NCBI RefSeq assembly: GCF_024462775.1
Contig: NZ_JANGCE010000002.1
Coordinates: forward strand, 203,122-267,121
Direction: 5' to 3'
DNA length: 64,000 nt
From: Butyricicoccus faecihominis
GTDB lineage: Bacteria > Bacillota > Clostridia > Oscillospirales > Butyricicoccaceae
Under the pieces are notes generated by a model. It worked only from the letters and a program-made list of their open reading frames with translations, searched no databases and had not been told where the DNA came from. Positions within the stretch are counted from its first letter, which is position 1, and each line of letters opens with the position of its first letter. Positions 54,110 through 64,000 of this stretch are shown here, one piece after another. A program made the translations under genes and the position numbers.

Positions 54110-54320
54110 AGGCTGTAAAAAAACTGTTGCAAAATAGAAGAGTCCCCAAATGTCATTCTGAACGAAGTGAAGAATCCCGCGCGAACGCGCGTTTCCAGTG
54201 TAAATTCCGCGTGGTCGCGCGAGATTCTTCGTCGCTTCGCTCCTCAGAATGACAAATTCGGTAGCATTCTTCGCTTTGCAACAGTTTCCTATTCATTTTT
54301 GGGAACTTATTTTACAGCCT
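54110..54320. mobile_element. ~211-bp MITE-like element, family B copy 2 (inverted)
   Basis: Ends AGGCTGTAAAAAAACTG and TTATTTTACAGCCT; the interior is the reverse complement of copy 1 with scattered changes (REP-like core 54152-54252). It lies between the scrA promoter and the end of scrR. Both copies have nearly identical length. Confidence 0.75.
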
Positions 54321-54355
54321 CTTTTCGCGCAGCGATCTATTGTAAAAGCAAGATT

Positions 54356-55336
54356 TTACACCGTTTCGCCGCGAATAATCTCAAACCCAAGCATGAGCTG
54401 ACGCTTTTGGTCGGTGCCGCTGTCGATGATATGCAGCAGGTCGCGCGCGGCCTCCTCCCCGCTGGAAAAGTAATAATAGTGCGCGGTCGTCAGCCGGGGC
54501 CGCAGCAGCTCGGCCATTCTGGAATGTCCGATGCCCGCCACCGCGATATCCTCCGGCACACGGCGGCCAAGATCACGCAGCGTGTCGATCGCGCCGATCG
54601 CAATGGAATCGGTTGCACAAAAAACACCATCTATATCCGGTATGCGCTCGATCAGGCGGCGCGCTGCGGCGCGACCGCCTTCCACGGAAAAGTCACTTTG
54701 CTCGCACAGCGCGGGGTCCTCTTGCAGCCCGGCTTGCCCCAGCGCCGCAAAATAGCCTTCATAGCGCAAAACACCCGCCGCTTTATCGCGGCGCGTCACG
54801 CCGATGCAGCCGATGCGCCGCCGCCCGGACGCCGCCATCAGCGTCGTCAGCGCTTCGGCAGCGCTTTTATCATCATGATAGATGCAGCTGATGCCCGGCG
54901 CCTGCTGTCCGACCACAACGGCGGGCACGCCCGCCGCGCCGAGCGCCTTCTTGTGCGCCGTGGAAAGCACGGTCGCGACCAATATCACGCCGTCCACCAT
55001 GTTGCCCCGGAATACTTCGAGATATTCCAGTTCCTTTTCCGAACGGTTATCGGTATTGGCCAGCAGCAGACGGTAACCGCATTGCTCCAGCACGCGCGAA
55101 ATCCCGGCCACCACGCGGCTGATCGATTCGGAATCGATACGGGGCACGATCACGCCGATCATTTTTGTGCGGCCCGTGCGCAGCGTTTGCGCCTGCTGCG
55201 AGGGAACATAGCCGGTCTCCTCGATCACCCGGCGGATCGCCTCGCGTTTTTCCGAAGAAATATACCCGTTGTTCAGATAGCGCGAAACCGCCGCCTTGGA
55301 TACGCCCGCCCGCTGCGCGATCTCTGCAATGGTCAT
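54356..55336 (-). CDS. scrR: LacI-family sucrose operon repressor
   Basis: 326 residues. HTH MTIAEIAQRAGVSKAAVSRY then hinge NGYISSEKREAIRRVI; periplasmic-binding fold with IGVIVPRIDSESISRVVAG. The ATG at 55336 follows GGAGAG; a GTG at 55345 is possible. Adjacent to scrA and the matching operator, so control of sucrose uptake is likely. Confidence 0.93.
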   Translation of the reverse strand: MTIAEIAQRAGVSKAAVSRYLNNGYISSEKREAIRRVIEETGYVPSQQAQTLRTGRTKMIGVIVPRIDSESISRVVAGISRVLEQCGYRLLLANTDNRSEKELEYLEVFRGNMVDGVILVATVLSTAHKKALGAAGVPAVVVGQQAPGISCIYHDDKSAAEALTTLMAASGRRRIGCIGVTRRDKAAGVLRYEGYFAALGQAGLQEDPALCEQSDFSVEGGRAAARRLIERIPDIDGVFCATDSIAIGAIDTLRDLGRRVPEDIAVAGIGHSRMAELLRPRLTTAHYYYFSSGEEAARDLLHIIDSGTDQKRQLMLGFEIIRGETV

Positions 55337-55372
55337 TCTCTCCACGTCCTTTGCCCCAAACTTGCTGCGTAC

Positions 55373-55401
55373 ATTTTATCACGCCGCGCGGCGCGCGTCA
55401 A
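55373..55401 (-). promoter_or_regulatory. Promoter of scrR
   Basis: Minus strand: -35 TTGACG (55396-55401), a 17-bp spacer and -10 TAAAAT (55373-55378). The -35 lies against the stop of the YgjP-like gene. Confidence 0.72.
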
Positions 55402-55405
55402 ATGC

Positions 55406-55918
55406 TCAGCGCAGTAGGGCGCGGCGCGCCTTGTAATCGGGCAGCACGCTTTCGACCAACTGCCAAAATCTTGGGCCGTGATTTTTATGGACGATATGCG
55501 CCAACTCGTGCACAACCACATAGTCGATCGCTTGCTCCGGGTAATCCATCAAATACAGCGAAAAGCACAGACGGTTTTTCGCGCTGCATGAACCGAACCG
55601 CGTGCGCGCCGCCGTTATGCTGATCCCGGTGGGGCGCAGGTCCATTTTTTCCGCATAAGCGTTCACGCGCGCGGGCAGCTCTTGCTGGGCGCGCAAAATA
55701 AGCTGCCGCCGTTTTTCCTCATCCGGCTCCGGGTGCGCGTCCAGCCGTGCCTGCTGGCGGGCGAGCGCACGTTCGAGCCAATCCCCGTGCGCCCGCAAAA
55801 AGTCTTCGATCTGGGCCTGCGTCACGCGCTTGGGCGCGCGGACCAGCACCTTGCCTTCCCGCGTCACTTCTAGAGCAAGCGTGCGGCGCGCCGAACGAAT
55901 CAGTGTGTAGTTTTCCAA
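55406..55918 (-). CDS. YgjP-like metallopeptidase (M48-related, DUF45)
   Basis: About 170 residues. Zinc motif DYVVVHELAHIVHKNHGPRFW (HExxH, third ligand in HGPRFW) and GSCSAKNRLCFSLYLMDYP. The usual start is a TTG at 55918, nine bases after GGGAGG; the reading from 55942 begins with another TTG lacking a site. Cytosolic; WrpP/YgjP-type proteases have been tied to DNA repair, but the role here is unknown. Confidence 0.87.
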   Translation of the reverse strand: MENYTLIRSARRTLALEVTREGKVLVRAPKRVTQAQIEDFLRAHGDWLERALARQQARLDAHPEPDEEKRRQLILRAQQELPARVNAYAEKMDLRPTGISITAARTRFGSCSAKNRLCFSLYLMDYPEQAIDYVVVHELAHIVHKNHGPRFWQLVESVLPDYKARRALLR

Positions 55919-55947
55919 CTTGTGTTTCCTCCCTATGTCCAAAAAAC

Positions 55948-55980
55948 GACGGAGCGCGGCTTTTGCCGCGCTCCGCCGTC
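55948..55980 (-). terminator. Terminator of the signalling operon
   Basis: Stem GGAGCGCGGC / GCCGCGCTCC with TTTT loop, extended imperfectly, and a T-run on the minus strand; 26 bp after the HD-GYP gene stop. Confidence 0.8.
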
Positions 55981-56006
55981 TTTGAAACGTTTTTTTGTTT
56001 TGCCGC

Positions 56007-57584
56007 TCAGTTTTTCTGGGTCAGCGCCGCGTCGCTCTTGGCCGCGAGCTCTTGTAAGCGCGCAAGCTGCGTTTGCTCTTCGTGGATATCCACGAACTTG
56101 CCGATCGCGCCGACGACCTCGCCGCTGCTCTCATTCTCCCACAGCGGGCGCGCCACGGCCTTGAACCAGCGTTCCTGCCCGCCTACATGCAGCCGGTAGG
56201 AAGCTTTGGCGATCGGCCGGTCGGGCGTGGCGCTGCGCAGCCGGTCGCGCAGGTCCTGATAGTCGGCCTCGCGGAACACACGCCGCATCTCGGCGCTCTC
56301 CGCCGGATGCTCGATCAGCATGCTCAGTCCCAACTGCCGCGCGCCCCATTCAGACATCGTCAGCACGTCGGTATGGTAGTTGTACTCAAACTGAATTTCG
56401 TTGGACATCGAGGCAAAGAACTGATATTTCGTCCGCTCCTGCTCCAAAAGGGACAGCGTGCGGCTGGATATCTTCTTGCCCGTCAATATCTGGCTGGACA
56501 GCGCGCGGATATTTTCCTCGTTCACCTCGCCCTGCGAATGCAGGCGCAGTTCTTCCTTCAGGAAAGGCGCGACTTGCCGCAGGCAATCCATCAGCAGCGG
56601 GTTAAACGTACCGCACTCGCCGCCAAGGATCATGTTCAGCGCGGTCTCGTGCGAATACGCCGCCTTGTAAACGCGTTCGCTCGTCAGCGCATCGTACACA
56701 TCGGCCAGCGCGACCACCTGCGCTTCGATCGGGATATCGTCGCCTTTCAGACGGTCCGGATAGCCGCGCCCATCGTACCGCTCATGATGCCAGCGGCAAA
56801 TGCTGTAGGATACCTCGATCAGTTCCTCGTGGTGCCGGAGCATCGCGTCCTTCATAATCGCGGCGCCGATCTCGCTGTGCGTTTTCATGACCTCAAACTC
56901 CTCGGTCGTCAGCCGACCGGGCTTGTTGAGGATATTTTCCGGGATGGAGATCTTACCGATATCGTGCAGCGCGGAAGCGTTGACGATGAGCGCGATCTTA
57001 GCCGCGGAAAGCGGGTATCGGTCGGTCATTTCCTGCAGCTTGCGCAGGAATATCTCGGTCAGCGTGCGGATATGCAGCACATGCAGACCGCTTTCGCCAT
57101 TACGAAATTCCACGATATTGCTCAGGATTTCGACCATCAAAAAGTTATTCTTTTCCTTTTCCACGACCTGCTCGGCCACCATGCCCTCTAATTCCTTCTG
57201 TTTGGAATAGAGCATGATGATGTTATGGACGCGGCGCTTGACCGTCTTTTCGTCAAACGGACGGCTGATATATTCGCTCGCCCCCAGATCATACGCGTGA
57301 TCGATATAGGAGGAGGCGGTTTCGGAAGAGATCGTGATGACCGGAATGCGCGCGATCCAGTCGTTTTTGTTCATCATGGCCAGCACTTCAAACCCATCCA
57401 TTTCGGGCATAACAATATCAAGCAGAACCAGAGAGATCTCATCCTGCCTTCTTTTCAGTGCTTCGACCGCTTCCGCGCCGTTGGACGCTTCGATGATCTG
57501 ATAATCGTCCGCCAGCATATCGGCAAGCATCGCGCGGTTCATCTCGGTATCGTCCACGATCAGGATCGTGCCTTGCTTTTTCAT
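56007..57584 (-). CDS. Response regulator with HD-GYP c-di-GMP phosphodiesterase domain
   Basis: 525 residues. Receiver domain 1-125 (ILIVDDTEMNRAM; phospho-Asp D56 in VLLDIVMPEMDGF). HD-GYP domain about 150-370, with ALHDIGKISIPENILNKPG and ICRWHHERYDGRGYPDRLKG, GDDIPI. C-terminal PAS-like domain ending in a helix. HD-GYP enzymes degrade c-di-GMP to pGpG or GMP. Preceded by the Hpt gene (22 bp); it is the likely end of the relay. Confidence 0.95.
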   Translation of the reverse strand: MKKQGTILIVDDTEMNRAMLADMLADDYQIIEASNGAEAVEALKRRQDEISLVLLDIVMPEMDGFEVLAMMNKNDWIARIPVITISSETASSYIDHAYDLGASEYISRPFDEKTVKRRVHNIIMLYSKQKELEGMVAEQVVEKEKNNFLMVEILSNIVEFRNGESGLHVLHIRTLTEIFLRKLQEMTDRYPLSAAKIALIVNASALHDIGKISIPENILNKPGRLTTEEFEVMKTHSEIGAAIMKDAMLRHHEELIEVSYSICRWHHERYDGRGYPDRLKGDDIPIEAQVVALADVYDALTSERVYKAAYSHETALNMILGGECGTFNPLLMDCLRQVAPFLKEELRLHSQGEVNEENIRALSSQILTGKKISSRTLSLLEQERTKYQFFASMSNEIQFEYNYHTDVLTMSEWGARQLGLSMLIEHPAESAEMRRVFREADYQDLRDRLRSATPDRPIAKASYRLHVGGQERWFKAVARPLWENESSGEVVGAIGKFVDIHEEQTQLARLQELAAKSDAALTQKN

Positions 57585-57606
57585 TCGTGCTCTCTCTTTC
57601 TGACCG

Positions 57607-57963
57607 TCAGGCGTTCACGCAGCATGCAATGCACCGGATCGTTTCTTCATAGGTCTCCTTCGCCCGGTCGTAAAGGGTCTCCGCATCGGGTGTGATCAAG
57701 CCCCCGCGCAGCGCCTCGGTAAGCGCCGCGGCAGCGTTCTGCAGCTTTGTCAGCGACAGGTTCATGCAAATGCCCTTCAGCGAGTGGGCGGCGCGGAACG
57801 CTTCTTCCGCGTTGCCGCTCTGCATGGCGTCCGTCAGGGTTGCAAAACTCAAATCTCCCTTAAACATACGGAGAAAACGGGCGATCCGGTCATCGCTCAT
57901 CAGGCGGCGGCGCACGTCCTCGTAATCCGCGCCCATGCTTTCATAACATTCTTTTATCGTCAT
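57607..57963 (-). CDS. Histidine phosphotransfer (Hpt) protein
   Basis: 118 residues. Four-helix Hpt with the phosphorylated His60 in AFRAAHSLKGICMNLSL. It passes phosphate from the REC domain of a hybrid kinase to a response regulator; both kinds of partner are neighbours. Its start overlaps the EAL gene by 4 bp. Confidence 0.94.
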   Translation of the reverse strand: MTIKECYESMGADYEDVRRRLMSDDRIARFLRMFKGDLSFATLTDAMQSGNAEEAFRAAHSLKGICMNLSLTKLQNAAAALTEALRGGLITPDAETLYDRAKETYEETIRCIACCVNA

Positions 57964-59828
57964 TGTGCGTGATTCTCCTTGCTTTCTTTTATCAGAAGGC
58001 TCTCAAATTCCGGCTGCGGCATGGGGCGGTAAAATACATAGCCCTGCACATAATCGCAGCCGATCTCCGTTAGATATTTGACCTGATCCATTTCCTCGAT
58101 GCCCTCCGCCACGGTGTGGATATGGAACTTTTGCAGCAGCTCCACGATACCCTGCACCAGCGCCAGATCACGCGTGTGGTCGGCGCCGTCGGTGAAGAAA
58201 AAGCTGTCTATCTTGACCACATCCACCGGCAGGTCCTTGAGCAGGCTCAGTGAGGAATAGCCCTTGCCAAAATCATCGATCGAGCAGGAAAAGCCGTGCG
58301 CCTTCAAATCCTGCACGATGTTCAGCATCAGCCCGGCGTTATCAAATACGATCGATTCGGTAAATTCAATTTCCAGCAGCGCGGGCGGGATGCGGTACTT
58401 GTCCCGAATCTCCACATAGCGCCGTACAAAGTTTTGGTCATAAAACTGAATGCGCGAAACATTCACCGAAACCGGGCACACCGGCTTGCCTTCGTCCATC
58501 ATACGGCGCAGGCTGCGGCACACGTCTTCCAGCACATAGCGGTCCAGCTGGTCGATCATGAACTTTTGCTCGAATACCGGGATGAAGCGATCGGGCGGGA
58601 TGATACCGCCATCCTCCGTCCGCCAGCGCACCAGCGCTTCCGCGCACCCCACCCGTCTAGTCTTTAAATCGACCTTGGGCTGGTAATGAACCGTAAACTC
58701 GCGGCGTTCCAGCGCTTCCAGCATACGGTTTTCTATGTTCTTCTCTTCCCGCAGACGCTGCCGAATGCTTTCGTTGTAGTACACATAATTATGGTTGGTA
58801 CCGTTTTTAACCGTTTTGCGCGCAAAATTCGCGCGATCAAGCAGACCGTCGATGGTCAGCTTTTCGACCACGTCTTCGATGCAGCAAATGCCGCAGCAAG
58901 TCGGCAGCGACTGGCGGTAGTTCGAGGCGTGCATAAACTCGGTGATCAGATGGTCGACGCGGCGCTGTCTGACGGCGACCTCTTCCTTATTTTGATAATG
59001 CAGCAGCAGTACAAAATTATCCGCCGACACGCGGCCGCACAGTTCCCTCTCGTCCAGCTCGGCCAAAAGCATTTCGCTGTACCGCGACAGCACGCTGTCG
59101 CCGTAGGCATAGCCGAACACATCGTTTATGTATTTAAAATCCGCGAAATCGGTATAGACGATCGCGTATTTTACCAATTTTTCGCTGTCAATCAACTGCT
59201 GCGCCCGTTCCTTGAACGCACTGAGCACATATACGCCCGTCAGCGTGTCGCGGCGGGTCAAGTCGCTCAATTTGCGGTTGGTGTTTTCCAGCGTCAGCAG
59301 CTTTTGCGAGGAAGCCCAGAAAATAAACGCCCACGTGACCAACATGACCAGCAGCATCCCAACGCAGATGATCATCAGCTGCCGCGTCATTCTGGCTGAA
59401 TACGCCTCGGCTGCGAATACCGTATCGTTCGCCTGATCAAAATATGCTTCGCTCAGGGTCAGCAGTTCCTCGTGGGTCGCCGCGTCGCTGCGGTGCGCAT
59501 AGATTTCTCGTTTTACCTCGTCCCACATTGCGCTGAGCTTGGCGAGGTTTTGCTGGTAAGCGGCGTCGTCCGGCGTCGGCAGGCCGTATTCGCCCTGCGC
59601 TCCGTTCAGCTCGCGCAAGATATTGTCCAGATATTCCAGCGTATCGTCATTCGGCTGGCCCATCAGTTCCAGCTTGATCAGCCGCTGCGTCGCGCCGCGA
59701 ACGATACCGACGTAGTTGATCAGCCTGCCGTTCGACTGCATCCGCACGATGGCGCTCACCGTGATACTGCCGAGCAGGATGAGCGATAGGAATAAACTGA
59801 TCAGGCCCACCTTTAAGAACCGCTTCAA
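57960..59828 (-). CDS. Membrane GGDEF-EAL protein, degenerate GGDEF, probable c-di-GMP phosphodiesterase
   Basis: 622 residues. Two membrane helices (about 8-28 and 150-172) bracket an extracytoplasmic helical sensor. The GGDEF motif reads SADNF, so no cyclase activity is expected. The EAL domain is complete: CAEALVRWRTEDGG, SVNVSRIQFYDQNF, EIEFTESIVFDN, SIDDFGKGYSSLSLL, VDVVKIDSFF and VAEGIEEMDQ. The start seems to be TTG with an AAGGGCGG site. It probably hydrolyses c-di-GMP in response to an outside signal. Confidence 0.93.
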   Translation of the reverse strand: MKRFLKVGLISLFLSLILLGSITVSAIVRMQSNGRLINYVGIVRGATQRLIKLELMGQPNDDTLEYLDNILRELNGAQGEYGLPTPDDAAYQQNLAKLSAMWDEVKREIYAHRSDAATHEELLTLSEAYFDQANDTVFAAEAYSARMTRQLMIICVGMLLVMLVTWAFIFWASSQKLLTLENTNRKLSDLTRRDTLTGVYVLSAFKERAQQLIDSEKLVKYAIVYTDFADFKYINDVFGYAYGDSVLSRYSEMLLAELDERELCGRVSADNFVLLLHYQNKEEVAVRQRRVDHLITEFMHASNYRQSLPTCCGICCIEDVVEKLTIDGLLDRANFARKTVKNGTNHNYVYYNESIRQRLREEKNIENRMLEALERREFTVHYQPKVDLKTRRVGCAEALVRWRTEDGGIIPPDRFIPVFEQKFMIDQLDRYVLEDVCRSLRRMMDEGKPVCPVSVNVSRIQFYDQNFVRRYVEIRDKYRIPPALLEIEFTESIVFDNAGLMLNIVQDLKAHGFSCSIDDFGKGYSSLSLLKDLPVDVVKIDSFFFTDGADHTRDLALVQGIVELLQKFHIHTVAEGIEEMDQVKYLTEIGCDYVQGYVFYRPMPQPEFESLLIKESKENHAQ

Positions 59829-59962
59829 CCGCCCGTCACCGCCCTTTTATATAGACATTTTTACATAAACGCGCACGAATACATCACCCGCACGAAAAAC
59901 AGCACAATATTTAACGTACGTGTCCGCCCCCGGTTACCCGCGCCGCAGCATAATCTATACTT

Positions 59963-59990
59963 AATGTATATTGTACCTCATTTAGGTCAA
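59963..59990 (-). promoter_or_regulatory. Possible promoter of the EAL-Hpt-HD-GYP operon
   Basis: Minus strand: -35 TTGACC (59985-59990), a 16-bp spacer and -10-like TACATT (59963-59968). Moderate match; TATATA nearer the gene (59845-59855) is another option. Confidence 0.45.
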
Positions 59991-60032
59991 AGAAGCAAGC
60001 CGAAGTCGCCGCTCGTTTCCGATAAATACATG

Positions 60033-60073
60033 AAAACGGGCGGATCGGCCCGAAAGCACCGATCCGCCCGTTT
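60033..60073 (-). terminator. Terminator after the hybrid kinase
   Basis: A 15-bp perfect stem (AAACGGGCGGATCGG / CCGATCCGCCCGTTT, 10-nt loop), 18 bp after the kinase stop. Confidence 0.8.
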
Positions 60074-60091
60074 GATTCTTGCGCTTGCCGG

Positions 60092-63421
<3,330 letters not shown>

Positions 63422-63473
63422 TTTGCCCCAACCTTTCTCTTTCGCACATGCGAAAAACAACATTTTCACTTTA

Positions 63474-63502
63474 ATCATACCTGATTGCACGTAAAGCGTC
63501 AA
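63474..63502 (-). promoter_or_regulatory. Promoter of the hybrid kinase
   Basis: Minus strand: -35 TTGACG (63497-63502), a 17-bp spacer and -10 TATGAT (63474-63479), leader about 45 nt to the TTG start. Confidence 0.75.
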
Positions 63503-63529
63503 GAACAATGGTGGTGATTCAAAGAAAGA

Positions 63530-63558
63530 GGCGCGGATACCGCCACGATATCCGCGCC
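63530..63558. terminator. Terminator-like hairpin after the holin gene
   Basis: A 10-bp stem (GGCGCGGATA / TATCCGCGCC, 9-nt loop); TTTT follows on the plus strand and a pyrimidine-rich CTCTTTCTTT on the minus strand. It separates the holin gene from the kinase promoter. Confidence 0.6.
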
Positions 63559-63598
63559 TTTTATTCCAAACAGGTCATAGAAACAGTATCCGCCACGC

Positions 63599-63871
63599 TC
63601 AGCTCCTCGCCTGTGGCCGCTCCAGTTCCATCACCCTATGGCAATCCGCCATACCGGGAGTCGTTGGATCGTTCAGCGCGTTCCAAATATTCGATACGAT
63701 CACAAACAGGCAATAAGGGCTTTTCGCGGCACCGACGACAACACTCCATACATCCGCCCAAGTCACCATGCTGGCGGCGGTCAAGCCGCCATAGGCCAAC
63801 GCCGTCGCAAACGCGCCCAGCGTGATCTGAACCCAAACCACCGGGTTCCTCAGCCGCAGCTTCCAGTTCAT
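63599..63871 (-). CDS. Phage holin, phi-LC3-like
   Basis: 90 residues. Starts MNWKLRLRNPVVWVQITLGA, the usual phi-LC3 holin opening, with two hydrophobic helices and the late SNIWNALNDPTTPGMADCHR. In phages it makes the hole for the endolysin. No endolysin or tail gene is visible inside the window; upstream genes would lie beyond the right edge. GGAAGGGAG ribosome site. Confidence 0.85.
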   Translation of the reverse strand: MNWKLRLRNPVVWVQITLGAFATALAYGGLTAASMVTWADVWSVVVGAAKSPYCLFVIVSNIWNALNDPTTPGMADCHRVMELERPQARS

Positions 63872-63890
63872 CTATCGTTCTCCCTTCCAC

Positions 63891-64000
63891 CTATACATTT
63901 CCCGTTTTGCAGTATATGACTTCCAGCGCTATTTTGTTCCGTTTCGCGGGTCTGCTCCGATAACGAAGAAACACCCCGTCCGGCTTAGAAGTCTCGCCGT
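63891..64000 (-). CDS. C-terminal end of an unidentified ORF
   Basis: The minus strand reads open from the window edge for 35 codons (ends VFLRYRSRPAKRNKIALEVI then YCKTGNV) and stops at 63891, about 20 bp before the holin start. The close spacing suggests a phage-type operon, but the fragment is too short to identify and may be chance. Confidence 0.35.
   Translation of the reverse strand, partial: GETSKPDGVFLRYRSRPAKRNKIALEVIYCKTGNV

Overview
The window looks like chromosome of a moderately GC-rich, endospore-lineage member of the Clostridia, probably Oscillospirales of the Butyricicoccus/Agathobaculum kind. That placement is inferred from gene content: spoIIGA-sigE, YunB, YtfJ, an IspH-ribosomal protein S1 fusion, ScpA/ScpB, and a mix of PTS and sugar-ABC systems. 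Most of it is core chromosome read from the minus strand. Palindromic repeat elements, one accessory gene and a few specialised clusters interrupt it.

Layout. 1-3.6 kb: a CoA-thioester cluster (family III CoA-transferase cut by the window edge, acyl-CoA dehydrogenase, MaoC-type hydratase) with a divergent MarR regulator. 3.7-7.5 kb: one AT-rich 1207-residue gene joining a metallophosphoesterase, a P-loop NTPase of STAND-like design and a C-terminal HD nucleotidase domain, with a 47-codon ORF directly behind it; this is the best candidate for an undescribed (possibly anti-phage) system. 7.9 kb: tRNA-Pro(CGG). 8-13.3 kb: purine salvage (PNP, MTA/SAH-deaminase-like amidohydrolase), a truncated sigG, a DMT transporter and intact sigE-spoIIGA. 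13.5-16.6 kb: three tandem M42 aminopeptidases. 16.8-18.7 kb: an orphan gene, a run of hairpins and a beta-carbonic anhydrase. 18.7-24 kb: gatB, gatA, gatC and ligA. 24.2-35.4 kb: yunB, ispH-rpsA, plsC, cmk, a flavoprotein, an RpiR regulator, rluB, a DD-carboxypeptidase, ytfJ, a DUF2953 protein, scpB, scpA and an M50 protease.

35.5-44.2 kb: a TetR/flavin-reductase pair, then a sugar or polyol cluster (Gfo/Idh dehydrogenase, zinc alcohol dehydrogenase, CUT2-type ABC importer, SDR dehydrogenase). 44.5-48.4 kb: a HIT protein, an FkbM methyltransferase, tandem 101-bp palindromic repeats, a Ser/Gly/Tyr-rich small protein translationally coupled to a putative glycosyltransferase, and a small orphan gene. 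48.7-55.3 kb: a complete sucrose PTS operon (scrK, HAD phosphatase, scrB, scrA, scrR) with a LacI-type operator, bracketed by two inverted copies of a ~211-bp MITE-like element. 55.4-63.4 kb: a YgjP-like metalloprotease and a signalling block (hybrid histidine kinase, GGDEF-EAL, Hpt, REC-HD-GYP) that looks built to lower cyclic-di-GMP. The right edge carries a phi-LC3-like holin and the end of another ORF, perhaps the border of a phage-derived region.

Working together: the Scr proteins import, phosphorylate and cleave sucrose under ScrR control. The signalling block can be read as a multistep phosphorelay ending in two c-di-GMP phosphodiesterases. The broken sigG beside intact sigE/spoIIGA raises doubt about whether this strain completes sporulation.
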